From assembly GCA_026874595.1 (NCBI GenBank), contig CM049312.1, positions 70,896,929 to 70,960,928 on the forward strand: 64,000 nt of DNA. Reading direction: 5' to 3'. The number at the start of each line of letters is the position of its first letter. The stretch's first letter is position 1. The stretch is from Sipunculus nudus. Its lineage: Eukaryota > Annelida > Sipuncula > Golfingiida > Sipunculidae. The translations under genes and the position numbers were made by a program. The notes beneath the pieces were generated by a model, which had not been told where the DNA came from, did no database searches, and worked only from the letters and a program-made list of their open reading frames with translations. This document shows positions 38,545-53,782 of the stretch, piece by piece.

Positions 38545-39822
38545 CATGTTGTTCGACTTATAAAAGGCATTTAGACCTTCAAGCATGTCAGTCAGTAGTG
38601 TCAAGAGCGGGCAAACACACAGCGTCGTATGGGCCTAATCTCCTTTTCCAACATAAAATTCTGCTAAGCCTACATTCTGAAATAACAAATCTTAAATTTT
38701 CAGAAACGCTGCCATCTTTCGGCGTAAAATCCATTTTTTTTCCGTTTTAAGAGGGACAATTAAATCCGGTGGTGTGACCTGAACCTTTGCTTTTTAAGTC
38801 AGTCCAGGTAGCATTTAGGTCGATCCCTTGGCGTATTTGAAGGCGCCCGAATTCTATATCTCTCTTGATCCGCGACAAGGGAAGGGGTCGGATTATATGC
38901 AACTATTTATAATCAATAACTATAGGAGACCTGATGGCACCCAAAGATTATATGTTAAAAAAATTATGATAAAATTATATACATATATATTTGAAAATTG
39001 CCTTTCAACTTGCGTAAGATGGGACTAAGAAAAAGAAATATGTAAGCAAGAAAAGCGCCGAAGCTATAATTTTTCAGGAAATATTCAAGAGGATCACTTT
39101 AAAAACAAGAAAGCTACCTCATATACTTAAATACTTTTTTCAGGTATTCATATCTTTTATGCCTTTTTCCTTTGATCGTTCATTACCAAGCACATAAGTT
39201 ATCCTGCTAATACCAGTGTGGTAGATATATTTTATACCTTAGGTAGAAAGTTCGGCATTAACTGTAGTGATAATTCATTTAAACTTATAGTAACTGTGAG
39301 ATCCATATACTGTGAGTATTTAGCACCAGAAAAAAATGGATAAAAATTACATCTTGGGAGTTCTTTGTCCAACCTACCGGAACACCTAAATTAGTTTGTA
39401 TTATCCCATTTTCTAAGGCAAATGCCAAATTAGAGTTATTCAATCCATTATTCAAGGTACCTTAAAAATAGTTTTCACTAGATAACAACATTAATAATTA
39501 ACACATAAATCACCAGTATGTCAGATTCAGCTGGCCCATGTTTTTTTTCTACTATTGCTACATCTGATATCATGATATCATCACTTAAATAAATAAGAAA
39601 CTTTTGCAATAAATCGCTTATTGGATAAAGTGACTTAGCATGGGGTCGAATGTTTATGTTGGAAGGACGATTACCACACTCCCTTGAATACAAAGTTAAG
39701 ATTTTGTAAGTCCCAATATAACAAAAGCCTTTCTTAATTTCCTTAACTGACCTCTCTCTTTTACCAGTTTAAGTCAAACTGGTCTTAAGTGTCGAGTTAG
39801 GTCGTTTCTCTTTATTACTCAT
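38545..39822 (-). pseudogene. candidate 5' exons feeding the U5 VWD copy (in U6)
   Basis: This is the duplicate of the U3 set: first frame about 39478-39822 with the LT* stop, 83-bp exon at 39378-39460, and D-type exon at 38545-38660 with the one-base loss. Confidence 0.35.
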
Positions 39823-41860
39823 GGTCGCAATCTATTGTCATATTCATCCAGATAGATTTTAACAATCTTTTACAAATAAACATCCTCTTACTCTGTACAC
39901 GCAAAAGAAAACGTCTGCTTGCATCTAATACCTGCTTCTTCAGTGTAAGTCCGTAACCAGAAGTCCATTTTTTCCTTTTTTAGATTAGGTGTAGAACGTA
40001 AGTAATCGGTGGAGGCGTCGGACTACGAAATGTCGAATGCAGATTAAATATCTAAAAGGAAAGTCATGACCTTTGGATGTAATTTTACATGTCTACTGTA
40101 TATTATATCTAAAATCTCTATCTAAAAAAAGCTTTTAAATGTGACAATTGAATCTGAGCGTATGGTGATCTGTCAAAGATATTCAATAATACTCTGGTAC
40201 TTATGGTAACGTCGCCCTTTTTAGTTTTGTGCAGACACAATTTCACATGAAAATCAATATATGTTTGACAGGCTTTATTATACAGAAGTAACATTACCAG
40301 AATACAAAATATAAGCCTTCAAAACAATTTCTACTCCTTCTAACACGTTATTTAATACCATTTTTTTTTTCTTAATACATGACAGATCCAGACAGTTGGT
40401 TTCAAGGGAAAATAAGTGGATTACTAAAGTTTTAAGCAATTCATTTTTTTTAAAATCTGCTCTCGATTCCATTCTCGACTCAAATCATATATCAAACAAT
40501 CTTATAAAATGTCATCAAGCATATCAATTAACACTTTTCTAACAAAAGATGATGCAAACATAACCATTATAATATCCCTAGTTTTTGTGTTGACTACAAT
40601 AATGTGAATAACATTTATATGGTCTATCAGGTGACTTTCCCGGTTTTAAATATCGTGGTTCTTACTCCATGCTAATGATTTACAGCTCACTAAAGAAGAA
40701 AGCATGCCATAAAAAAGTAATAAAATGATTTTAAATGTAAACCATGTTATTCATCGATTATCTCCTATAATGCTTTATTCGTGAAAGTATCGTTTCAGCA
40801 CTGGTTGAGAAGAAGTAATTGATGCAAAATTATATATCTAGTAGGAAACTGAGACTACAGATCATAAGGACATTACTTTCGGGAATACCAAGAAAAATAA
40901 TAACTTTTGTTTTCTTTTCATGCACATACCTTGCCACAAATCATCCAATCCTTCCAAAGAAAAAAAAGAAAACTCAAAATAGCATTCGCTTTCTCTTCGC
41001 TGTCTTTTTATTCAGACTGACCCGGTGTTGTTTGCAAATAAGCAAAAGCTGCGTACATAATGCAACATTCATTCAATTAATGGGGAATGGTGTTAGAAAC
41101 TTTGCAGTATGGTATTGAATTCATGCCGAATGAATTTGAAAAGTCTAGATAGAATTTATTTCTCGGCAATTGCTAACTACCACCGTGAAATTAAAACAGA
41201 GAAATTTCATTGTGCAATTATTTCCACATTGTGCAACCCGAGCAGTCAGATCCAAGAGTGCTGATCTGGTCCTAGAGTGAATAACAAGATCCTTTCCCTT
41301 TTGATAAATATCTCCTAGTAAATGTGCAATGGGTCAGTATTAGTCATCAATCAGGTTTCCCCTGTCGTGTTACACTGCATATCCGCCTGATGGAGGACAC
41401 CTACAAACACATGAACAGTAATACATTGTTCATTGTCCGAGTTGCTTTATCAAACCATTCTACTAAACTTTCTGTTTATAACAGGTACAATGTGACCTGG
41501 CATTATTGTTAAAGGTCCAAGGTATGTAAACAACGTGAAACCTATCTGTAGAAACGCAATCAAACTAAAGGATTAAGCAAAACTATAAACCAAGTGTGGT
41601 GTGACTTTGATAAATACGACTTAATCGATCTAAGGCTTAGTAATTATAATATATCAAAATTGCAAATGTTCTAACGGGAGTCACAAAAGCTATCTGGATC
41701 GGATGTTGGAGGGTAAAAAACAATGACTTAAATAATGGCGAGTTCAGCGATTGCAGCATCAACGTCTATATCGGGTATTTTTTATATTATTAAATTGACA
41801 ATTAAAATTGTCAAAAATAGCAATTAAGTAAAGCAGATGCATATAAATACAAAAATATAA

Positions 41861-43235
41861 TTACGGGTAGTACTCCCACATGTTTGCAATGGCGGAATCA
41901 GGTTGTAGACCCCAATCGTCGTCGTTAGCACTAAAATTGAAAAAAAAAAGAACTCTAGAAGTGTAAAAGTAAATATTCTTTTAAAATAATAAGGATAATT
42001 CCATCTTATCTTTTATCAATATCGAGAAATAATTGAACTGAAGATGTTTATTAAAAATCGTTTCATTATTAAGTATATAACATGTGCTTACTCATTGTTG
42101 TTATTTCCACATAAGCCTTCCATTCCTCTGTCGTACATGTGGGCAACGCAAATGTATATGCAAGATTTACAATCCCAGGATACCTAGAGGTAAACCTGCT
42201 TGATTCTAAAGATCATCCATGCGCGAACAGCTATATAGAATCTATATATAAGGACACTGGTAGTGCTCACTGGTAAATCTTTATAGCCACCAGGGGTCTT
42301 CACGTATGCAAAGATAAACATAGATGAATCGATATCTCTATTTTAGGTCAACTTTTTTAATTCTGAATAAAATATCTAACAAAGATTAAGAGTGAACTAT
42401 CTTTGTACTAACAATATATGCAGGATTGTAAAAATATTTAAATTGAACCAACTAAAACATCCGTTTATTGATCACAAGCAACTAATTTCATATTCACTTG
42501 GCTATTGGAAAATATACAGCCGATTGATAAAAAAGCCCTCTACAATTATTTCTATTTCCAATAAATCAGCCTTTTCTTCAGTCTGTAAGTAGAATTTTGC
42601 CACTCCTGTACAGCTTATGTCAACATTTGCACGCATAGCTATATCTTTGACGAACCTTCGAGCATTTTAAACATTGTAATGCATTATAAAAAAGATATAA
42701 TTTGTTGTTTGTACAACCCCTCTATTTTGGAACCGCGTATCACACTCGGCTGGGTCAACAAAGGGGATTAACTCTATCCGAATGTCAGAAATCAATGTTC
42801 AATTTTGAATTTTTTATAAACCTAGTGAAGATTAAATTATATTTAATTTATATTAGTTCCAACTAAAGTATGTTTTTTTGTGACGGTAAAAGTAGTGACG
42901 GTTTTGTAATCGATTTTCGATATAATAGAAATTAATATATGTTAAAAATTAATTATTTGTAAAATTAATTATTTGATTAAAAAAAGAAAGTTTTACCAAA
43001 CACAAACTTACCATGAGGACCCTTTCAGATCAGTCTTCCTTGAAATATGAGTAGTTCACATTATTATATACTATATCAACTCTTCGTTGGCCGAATCCAG
43101 TTGCTTTTGTTAACATGAAAATTTGCACGATTTTGTAGAGATCCGCGGACACATTATACATACAGGGCACATTAACTTTTTTTTTCAAGTCAAATGTCTG
43201 GCCATCAGGGTCATGGCAAAAACCGCAAGCATTTT
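41861..43235 (-). pseudogene. VWD-domain exons, gene copy in U6 (stop plus 12-bp deletion)
   Basis: Exons are 43012-43235 (224 bp), 42092-42183 and 41861-41930. This is the duplicate of the U3 copy, with the same 12-bp deletion, TGA (43030-43032) and intact second and third exons. Confidence 0.72.
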
Positions 43236-45419
43236 CTGAAAGTTGAAGATATATGTTAATGTAAAGCGAAAACAATGCGACAGTTCCTATCAAAACAAAG
43301 GCTAATATATAAAATGAAGCACTGTAAAAGGTTTTCCATACACCACATAATCAAACTTAAACCTGACAGGACAATAGTATAGATGGTTTACATAAATTGA
43401 AGTATACTTCTTAAATTATCATATTGGTAAATGCAAAAATATTGTTCTATAAAATAATTAAAAAAAAAAGCAACAAGAAATTATTTCAATAAAATGATGA
43501 TGTGTTAAATCATGTAGAAATGCAGAAATTAAGAATAATGTCTATCACGTATAAAAATGTTATCCTTAAATAGAACGCAAATATAAACATTGTCCATTTA
43601 AGAATGTGAATATATGAAAAATAGATAATAATAAGTATTATCTAAACGATGGAAAAATTAGAAATATAAAGTTGCAAATTTATCAATACAGCGCCAAGTG
43701 AATTAGCGAATGGAAATTTTGTTAATATATGTGTCGGGAATGCTTCCCTAAAATAAAGGATTAAATGAAGTAATACAACATTTATAACGAAATAACAAAA
43801 CTTTTTATTGAAAAAAAATCATTTTGCATATCTCAATGCATCCTGTAAAACTGTAATGGAAGGTGTAACCTAATTAAAAATGGATTTTCGAACGAGTCGG
43901 CGGGCAGAAGCATCTTTAATAATTCTGGGATCAATTTAACATTGATTTGGGACCTTCTAGATTGTGTTGTGTAAGAATGACGTCTCATTATTGGAAAATG
44001 GTGTTAAACCGTGTATATATTTTGAATTTTTACTTACAGACTATAAAAAATGCAACCCATTCTACATTGTACCTTAGGCGCAGTATAGAACATGATGTTG
44101 GTTAGATCTGGATTTATTTTGTCTGCAAATTAAATATATTTCTACAAGGAATAAAGCTAAAAAATATGGGTGACAGGCCTAATTCTTGGAGTGACCCACT
44201 TTTCAAAAAGACCTACCTTGGCATAGCATAAGTTGTTTCTATATCAAGCGGTTACATTTTGTTCCTTATAGCTTATAGCTTTAGGTTTAGCTTATATGGC
44301 CTATCGTCATCTTGTAAATATTCTCTAATAGAATATTGCACGATATTACATGTGTATATTTGTTCTCAAAATTAGGATTTAAAAGCTTTGTTATAAGGAT
44401 ATAATAACTATGATAAAATAACAATTCGTTTTTTAGATTCCCATTAGATTGTTACTTGGGATTATATATGTTTTAATTTATCTTTATTATTATAATGTAA
44501 TATAGAGTACTTTCTTTAGGTTATAATTTCAACCTGTAAAATGTGTATTTTTATATTCTCAAGAAAACTATGTACTTCAACCGGGAATGTTTTTAATCTA
44601 AGTGAATTTAATCTTTGCGTAAGCTTCTGGTGTGGTGTGTGTATTTTTGTATGGAGCTGTACAATTATTTAAATCATATTTATCAGGTTATTCACACATC
44701 TCCCTGTTTATACAAATGTCAGCATCCAAGAAAGCCCTAAGTGAGGGTCTAAGCACTTACTTAATTACTATAATTGTTTCCCATAGTTCTAAAGCTCTAA
44801 TGGATTACTGTGTCGAGGGCTAAGCTTGTTCCAATTGCACTTAGTCCAGAATAAGATTATTTATAGTGTAACATTATTTACTGACCTTATCTGATCGACA
44901 TACAACAATTCTTATTATTTATACAAAACCACATTGGGTAGGTAAAACCTAACCGTGAAACATGGAATTCCTCCTTTCTAAATCCTTCTTGCTTCATTTG
45001 CTTTTGTTTCTCAACGTATGGATAAGAGTATGTGTGTTCGTGTCGAATGTGCAGAATATATTTTAAAAAGCTGACATGTATCAGTACTGACTGTATCGTT
45101 ATATGACATGTAAACTCATGCTTTTTATAACTAGAACCTGGATCTTTTCTTTAAACTTTTACTCAATATGACCCTTTTCTAGTGAAAAATAAAAAAAAAC
45201 TAATTGTTAATAATCCACAGGTTCAGTAAAATTTAAATGTACATGTCAATTTTAACCTGTATCAGAGTGAGTGAGGAATGGCAGCCGATTGATTCGGGCT
45301 AATTGTTTATGTAATAATTCGGGTGACCTGGATGTGCATGGGCGGATTTTGTTCAAAATCTGTATTTTAATAGTCTTAAAATTTAACATAGGTTGTAAAA
45401 TATAAATGTTGGTGTTTAC

Positions 45420-46685
45420 CATGTTGTTCGACTCATAAAAGGCATTTAGACCTTCAAGCATGTCAGTCAGTAGTGTCAAGAGCGGGCAAACACACAGCGT
45501 CGTATGGGCCTAATCTCCTTTTCCAACATAAAATTCTGCTAAGCCTACATTCTGAAATAACAAATCTTAAATTTTCAGAAACGCTGCCATCTTTCGGCGT
45601 AAAATCCATTTTTTTTCCGTTTTAAGAGGGACAATTAAATCCGGTGGTGTGACCTGAACCTTTGCTTTTTAAATCAGTCCAGGTAGCATTTAGGTCGATC
45701 CCTTGGCGTATTTGAAGGCGCCCGAATTCTATATCTCTCTTGATCCGCGACAAGGGAAGGGGTCGGATTATATGCAACTATTTATAATCAATAACTATAG
45801 GAGACCTGATGGCACCCAAAGATTATATGTTAAACAAATTATGATAAAATTATATACATATATATTTGAAAATTGCATTTCAACTTGCGTAAGATGGGAC
45901 TAAGAAAAAGAAATATGTAAGCAAGAAAAGCGCCGTAGCTATAATTTTTCAGGATATATTATAATATCAGATAATTATAATATATAAATATTCAAGAGGA
46001 TCACTTTAAAAACAAGAAAGCTACCTCATATACTTAAATACTTTTTTTCAGGTATTCATATCTTTTATGCCTTTTTCCTCGGATCGTTCATTACCAAGCA
46101 CATAAGTTATCCTGCTAATAGCAGTGTGGTAGATATATTTTATACCTTAGGTAGAAAGTTCGGCATTAACTGTAGTGATAATTCATTTAAACTTATAGTA
46201 ACTGTGAGATCCATATACTGTGAGTATTTAGCACCAGAAAAAAATGGATAAAAATTACATCTTGGGAGTTCTTTGTCCAACCTACCGGAAAACCTAAATT
46301 AGTTTGTAGTATCCCATTTTCTAAGGCAAATGCCAAATTAGAGTTATTCAATCCATTATTCAAGGTACCTTAAAAATAGTTTTCACTAGATAACAACATT
46401 AATAATTAACACATAAATCACCAGTATGTCAGATTCAGCTGGCCCATGTTTTTTTGCTACTATTGCTACATCTGATATCATGATATCATCACTTAAATAA
46501 ATAAGAAACTTTTGCAATAAATCGCTTATTGGATAAAGTGACTTAGCATGGGGTCGAATGTTTATGTTGGAAGGACGATTACCACACTCCCTTGAATACA
46601 AAGTTAAGATTTTGTAAGTCCCAATATAACAAAAGCCTTTCTTAATTTCCTTAACTGACCTCTCTCTTTTACCAGTTTTAGTCAA
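45420..46685 (-). pseudogene. candidate 5' exons feeding the U6 VWD copy (in U7)
   Basis: This is the duplicate of the U4 set: first frame 46386-46685, 83-bp exon 46286-46368, and D-type exon 45420-45535 with the one-base loss. The hairpin insertion is at 45954-45985. Confidence 0.35.
45954..45985. repeat. 32-bp perfect hairpin insertion (U7)
   Basis: Same insertion as in U4 at the equivalent site, inherited through the 20,846-bp block duplication. Confidence 0.85.
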
Positions 46686-48926
46686 ACTGGTCTCAAGTGT
46701 CCAGTTAGGTCGTTTCTCTTTATTACTTATGGTGGCAATCTATTGTCATAGTCATCCAGATAGATTTTAACATTCTTTTACAAATAAACATCCTCTTACT
46801 CTGTACACGCAAAAGGAAACGTCTGCTTGCTTCTGATACCTGCTTCTTCCGTGTAAGTCCGTAACCAGAAGTCCATTTTTTTCCTTTTTTCTCCTATAGA
46901 TTAGGTGTAGAACGTATGTAATCGGTGGAGGCGTCGGACTACGAAATGTCGAATGCAGATTAAATATCTAAAAGGAAAGTCATGACCTTTGGATGTAATT
47001 TTACATGTCTACTGTATATTATATCTAAAATCCCTATCTAAAAAAAGCTTTTAAATGTGACAATTGAATCTGAGCGTATGGTGATCTGTCAAAGATATTC
47101 AATAATACTCTGGTACTTATTTTTAGCTTTGTGCAGACACAATTTCACATGAAAATCAATATATGTTTGACAGGCTTTATTAAACAGAAGTAACATTACC
47201 AGAATACAAAATATAAACCTTCAAAACACTTCCTACTCCTTTTAACACGTTATTTAATACCATTTTTTTCTTAATACATGACGGATCCAGACAGTTGGTT
47301 TCAAGGGAAAATAAGTGGATTACTAAAGTTTTAAGCAATTCATTTTTTTTAAAATCTCCTCTCGATTCCATTCTCGACTCAAATCATATATCAAACAATC
47401 TTATAAAATGCCATCAAGCATATCAATTAACATTTTTTTTAACAAAAGATGATGCAAACATGACCATTATAATATCCCTAGTTTTTGTGTTGACTACAAT
47501 AATGTGAATAACATTTATATGGTCTATCAGGTGACTTTCCTGGTTTCAAATATCGTGGTTCTTACTCCATGCTAATGATTTACAGCTCACTAAAGAAGAA
47601 AGCATGCCATAAAAAGTAATAAAATGATTTTAAATGGAAACCATGTTATTCATCGATTATCTCTTATAATGCTTTATTCGTGAAAGTATCGTTTCATCAC
47701 TGGTTGAGAAGAAGTAATTGATGCAATATTATATATCTAGTAGGAAACTGAGACTAGGGATCATAAGGACATTACTTTCGGGAATACCAAGAAAAATAAT
47801 AACTTTTGTTTTCTTTTCATGCACAGACCTTGCCACAAATCATCCACTCCTTCCAAAGAAAAAAAAAAGAAAACTCAAAATAACATGTTCTCTTTACCGT
47901 CTTTTTATTCAGACTGACCCGGTGTTGTATGCAAATAATCAAAAAGCTGCGTAAATAATGCAACATTCATTCAATTAATGGGGAATGGTGTTAAAAACTT
48001 TGCAGTATGGTATTGAGTTCATGCGGAATGAATTTGAAAAGTCTAGATAGAATTTATTTCTCGGCAATTGCTAACTACCACCGTGAAATTAAAACAGAGA
48101 AATTTCAGTGTGCAATTATTTCCACATTGTGCAACCCGAGCAGTCAGATCCAAGAGTGCTGATCTGGTCCTAGAGTGAAAAACAAGATCCTTCCCCTTTT
48201 GATAAATATCTCCAAGTAAATGTGCGATGGGTCAGTATTAGTCATCAATCAGGTTTTCCCCAGTCGTGTTACACTGCATATCCGCCTGATGGAGGACACC
48301 TACAAACACATGAACAGTAATACATTGTTCATTGTCCGAGTTGCTTTATCAAACCATTCTACTAAACTTTCTGTTTATAACAGGTACAATATGCCTCTGC
48401 ACAACAAGTTCTGTAAAATAATATCTTCCTCGGAACAAATAATTTTTTTTATATTAATATCAAATTAACTAATTCAGCTTTGTTCTATAAAACTGCGTCG
48501 TAAACAATGAGGGCAGACATAAAATGTAAACGCAGAAATGTTTCAATATTCGTGACCTGGCATTTTTGTTAAAGGTGCAAGGTATGTAAACAACGTGAAA
48601 TCTATCTGGAGAAACGCAATCAAACTAAAGGATTAAGCAAAACTGTAAACCAAGTGTGGTGTGACTTTGATAAATGTTGATCGATGTTATCGATCTAAGG
48701 CTTAGTAATTATAATATATCAAAATTGCAAATGTTCTAACGGGAGTCACAAATGCTATCTGGATCGGATGTTGGAGGGTAAAAAACATTGACTTAAATAA
48801 TGGCGAGTTCAGCGATTGCAGCATCAACATCTATATCAGGTATTTTTTTATATTATTAAATTGACAATTAAAATTGTCAAAAATAGCAATTAAGTAAAGC
48901 AGATGCATATAAATACAAAAATATAA

Positions 48927-50319
48927 TTACGGGTAGTACTCCCACATGTTTGCAATGGCGGAATCAGGTTGTAGACCCCAATCGTCGTCGTTAGCACTAA
49001 AATTGAATAAAAGAACTCTAGAAGTGTAAAAGTAAATATTCTTTTAAAATAATAAGGATAATTCCATCTTATCTTTTATCAATATCGAGAAATAATTGAA
49101 CTGAACATGTTCATTAAAAATCGTTTCATTATTAAGTATATAACATGTGCTTACTCATTGTTGTTATTTCCACATAAGCCTTCCATTCTTCTGTCGTACA
49201 TGTGGGCAACGCAAATGTATATGCAAGATTTACAATCCCAGGATACCTAGAGGTAAACCTGCTTGATTCTAAAGATCATCCATGCGCGAACAGCTATATA
49301 GAATCTATATATAAGGACACTGGTAGTGCTCACTGGTAAATCTTTATAGCCACCAGGGGTCTTCACGTATGCAAAGATAAACATAGATGAATCGATATCT
49401 CTATTTTAGGTCAACTTTTTTAATTCTGAATAAAATATCTAACAAAGATTAAGAGTGAACTATCTCTGAACTAACAATATATGCAGGATTGTAAAAATAT
49501 TAAAATTGAACCAACTAAAACATCCGTTCATTGATCACAAGCAACTAATTTCATATTCACTGGGCTATTGCAAAATATACAGCCGATCGATAAAAAAGCC
49601 CTCTACAATTATTTCTATTTCCAATAAATCAGCCTTTTCTTCAGTCTGTAAGTAGAATTTTGAGACTCCTGTACAGCTTATGTCACCATTTGCAAGCATA
49701 CCTATATCTTTGATGAACCTTCGTTAATTCAAGCATTTTAAACATTGTAATGCATTATAAAAAGATATAATTTGTTGTTTGTACAACCCCTCTATTTTGG
49801 AACCGCGTATCACACTCGGCTGGGTCAACAAAGGGGGTTAACTCTATCCGAATGTCAGAAATCAATGTTCAATTTTGAAATTTTTATAAACCTAGTGAAG
49901 ATTAAATTATATTTAATTTATATAAGTTCCAACTAAAGTATGTTATTTTTGTGACGGTAAAAGTAGTGACGGTTTTGTAATCGATTTTCGATATAAAAGA
50001 AATTAATATATGTTAAAAATTAATTATTTGTAAAATTAATTATTTGATCTAAAAAAAGAAAGTTTTACCAAACACAAACTTACCATGAGGACCCTTTCAG
50101 AATGTCTTCCTTGAAAAATGAGTAGTTCACATTATTATATACTATATCAACTCTCGCAATTAGGGATCGTTGGCCGAATCCAGTTGCTTTTGTTAACTTG
50201 ACAACTTGCACGATTTTGTAGAGATCCGCGGACACATTATACATACAGGGCACATTAACTTTTTTTTTCCAAGTCATATGTCTGGCCATCAGGGTCATGG
50301 CAAAAACCGCAAGCATTTT
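48927..50319 (-). pseudogene. VWD-domain exons, gene copy in U7 (frameshifts)
   Basis: Exons are 50084-50319, 49155-49246 and 48927-48996. This is the duplicate of the U4 copy, sharing the extra G and the one-base deletion in the first exon. The second and third exons are intact. Confidence 0.72.
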
Positions 50320-52505
50320 CTGAAAGTTGAAGATATATGTTAATGTAAAGCGAAAACAATGCGTCAGTTCCTATCAAAACAAAGGCTAATATATAAAATC
50401 AAGCACTGTAAAATGTTTTCCATACACCACATAATTAAACTTATACCTGACAGGACAATAGTTTAGATGGTTTACATAAATTGAAGTATACTTCTTAAAT
50501 TATCATATTGGTAAATGCAAAAATAGTGTTCTATAAAATAATTAAAAAAAAAGCAACAAGAAATTATTTCAATAAAATGATGATGGGTTAAATCATGTAG
50601 AAATGCAGAAATTACGAATAATGTCTATCACGTAAAAAAATGTTATCCTTAAATAGAACGCAAATTTAAAAATTATCTATTTAAGATTGTGAATATATGA
50701 AAAATAGATAATAATAAGTATTATCTAAACGATGGAAAAATTAGAAATATAAAGTTGCAAATTTATCAATACAGCGAAAAGTGAATTAGCGAATGGAAAT
50801 TTTGTTAATATATGTGTCGGGAATGCTTCCCTAAAATAAGGGATTAAATTAAGTAATACAACAATTATAACGAAATAACAAAACTTTTTATTGAAAAAAA
50901 AATCATTTTGCATATCTCAATGCATCCTGTAAAACTGTAATGGAAGGTGTAACTTAATTAAAAATGGATTTTCGAAAGAGTCGGCGGGCAGAAGCATCTT
51001 CAATAATTCTGAGATCCATTTAACATTGATATGGGACCTTCTAGATTGTGTTGTGTAAGAATGACGTCTCATTATTGGAAAGTGGTGTTAAACCGTGTTT
51101 ATATTTTGAATTTTTACTTACAGACTATAAAAAATGCAACCCATTCTACATTGTACCTTAGGCGCAGTATAGAACATGATGTTGGTTAGATCTGGATTTA
51201 TTTTGTCTGCAAATTAAATATATTTCTACAAGGAATAAAGCCAAAAAATATGGGTGACAGGCCTAATTCTTGGAGTGACCCACTTTTCAATAAGACCTTC
51301 CTTGGCATAGCATAAGTTGTTTCTATATCAAGCGGTTACATTTTGTCCCTTATAGCTTATAGCTTTAGGTTTAGCTTATATGGCCTATCGTCATCTTGTA
51401 AATATTCTCTAATAGAATATTGCACGATATTACATGTGTATATTTGTTCTCAAAATTAGGAATTAAAAGCTTTGTTATAAGGATATAATAACTATGATAA
51501 AATAACAATTCGTTTTTTAGATTCCCATTAGATTGTTACTTGGGATTATATATGTTTTAATTTATCTTTATTATTATAAAGTAATATAGAGTACTTTCTT
51601 TAGGTTATAATTTCAACCTGTAAAATGTGTATTTTTATATTCTCAAGAAAACTATGTACTTCAACCGGGAATGTTTTTAATCTAAGTGAATTTAATCTTT
51701 GCGTAAGCTTCTGAGGTGGTGTGTGTATTTTTGTATGGAGCTGTACAATTATTTAAATCACATTTATCAGGTTATTCACACATCTCCCTGTTTATACAAA
51801 TGTCAGCATCCAAGAAAGCCCTAAGTGAGGGTCTAAACACTTACTTAATTACTATAATTATTTCCTATAGTTCTAAAGCTCTAATGGATTACTGTGTCGA
51901 GGGCTAAGCTTGTTCCAATTGCACTTAGCCCAGAATAAGATTATTTTTAGTGTAACATTATTTACTGACCTTATCTGATCGACATACAACGATTCTTATT
52001 ATTTATACAAAACCACATTGGGTAGGTAAAACCTAACCGTGAAACATGGAATTCCTCCTTTCTAAATCCTTCTTGCTTCATTTGCTTTTGTTTCTAAACG
52101 TATGGATAAGAGTATGTGTGTTCGTGTCGAATGTGCAGAATATATTTTAAAAAGCTGACATGTATCAGTACTGACTGTATCGTTATATGACGTGTAAACT
52201 CATGCTTTTTATAACTAGAACCTGGATCTTTTCTTTAAACTTTTACTCAATATGATCCTTTTTCTAGTGAAAAATAAAAAAAAAACTAATTGTTAATAAT
52301 CCACAGGTTCAGTAAAATTTAAATGTACATGTCAATTTTAACCTGTATCAGAGTGAGTGAGGAATGGCAGCCGATTGATTCGGGCTAATTGTTTATGTAA
52401 TAATTCGGGTGACCTGGATGTGCATGGGCGGATTTTGTTCAAAATCTGTATTTAAATAGTCTTAAAATTTAACATAGGTTGTAAAATATAAATGTTGGTG
52501 TTTAC

Positions 52506-53782
52506 CATGTTGTTCGACTCATAAAAGGCATTTAGACCTTCAAGCATGTCCGTCAGTAGTGTCAAGAGCCGGGCAAACACACAGCGTCGTATGGGCCTAA
52601 TCTCCTTTTCCAACATAAAATTCTGCTAAGCCTACATTCTGAAATAACAAATCTTAAATTTCAGAAACGCTGCCATCTTTCGGCGTAAAATCCATTTTTT
52701 CCGTTTTAAGAGGGACAATTAAATCCGGTGGTGTGACCTGAACCTTTGCTTTTTAAGTCAGTCCAGGTAGCATTTAGGTCGATCCCTTGGCGTATTTGAA
52801 GGCGCCCGAATTCTATATCTCTCTTGATCCGCGACAAGGGAAGGGGTCGGATTATATGCAACTATTTATAATCAATACCTATAGGAGACCTGATGGCACC
52901 CAAAGATTATATGTTAAAAAAATTATGATAAAATTATATACATATATATTTGAAAATTGCATTTCAACTTGCGTAAGATGGGACTAAGAAAAAGAAATAT
53001 GTAAGCAAGAAAAGCGCCGTAGCTATAATTTTTCAGGAAATATTCAAGAGGATCACTTTAAAAACAAGAAAGCTACCTCATATACTTAAATACTTTTTTT
53101 CAGGTATTCATATCTTTTATGCCTTTTTCCTCGGATCGTTCATTACCAAGCACATAAGTTATCCTGCTAATAGCAGTGTGGTAGATATATTTTATACCTT
53201 AGGTAGAAAGTTCGGCATTAACTGTAGTGATAATTCATTTAAACTTATAGTGACTGTGAGATCCATATACTGTGAGTATTTAGCACCAGAAAAAAATGGA
53301 TAAAAATTACATCTTGGGAGTTCTTTGTCCAACCTACCGGAAAACCTAAATTAGTTTGTAGTATCCCATTTTCTAAGGCAAATGCCAAATTAGAGTTATT
53401 CAATCCATTATTCAAGGTACCTTAAAAATAGTTTTCACTAGATAACAACATTAATAATTAACACATAAATCACCAGTATGTCAGATTCAGCTGGACCATG
53501 TTTTTTTTCTACTATTGCTACATCTGATATCATGATATCATCACTTAAATAAATAAGAAACTTTTGCAATAAATCGCTTATTGGATAAAGTGACTTAGCA
53601 TGGGGTCGAATGTTTATGTTGGAAGGACGATTACCACACTCACTTGAATACAAAGTTAAGATTTTGTAAGTCCCAATATAACAAAAGCCTTTCTTAATTT
53701 CCTTAACTGACCTCTCTCTTTTACCAGTTTTAGTCAAACTAGTCTCAAGTGTCGAGTTAGGTCGTTTCTCTTTATTCCTCAT
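52506..53782 (-). pseudogene. candidate 5' exons feeding the U7 VWD copy (in U8)
   Basis: This is the duplicate of the U5 set: 114-codon first frame 53438-53782, 83-bp exon 53338-53420, and open 117-bp D-type exon 52506-52622. All parts appear open, but the VWD exons they would lead into (U7) are frameshifted. Confidence 0.38.

Larger units (their letters stand above)
38225..45098. repeat. array unit U6 (6874 bp)
   Basis: Near-identical to U3. Differences noticed include one codon (GCACCC at 38938 against GCAACC in U3) and 39690 (AAGTTAAG against AAATTAAG). Confidence 0.9.
45099..52182. repeat. array unit U7 (7084 bp)
   Basis: Near-identical to U4, including the 32-bp hairpin insertion (45954-45985). 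Differences noticed include GCGTCAG against GCGACAG near 50362 and GATCCATT against GATCAATT near 51016. Confidence 0.9.
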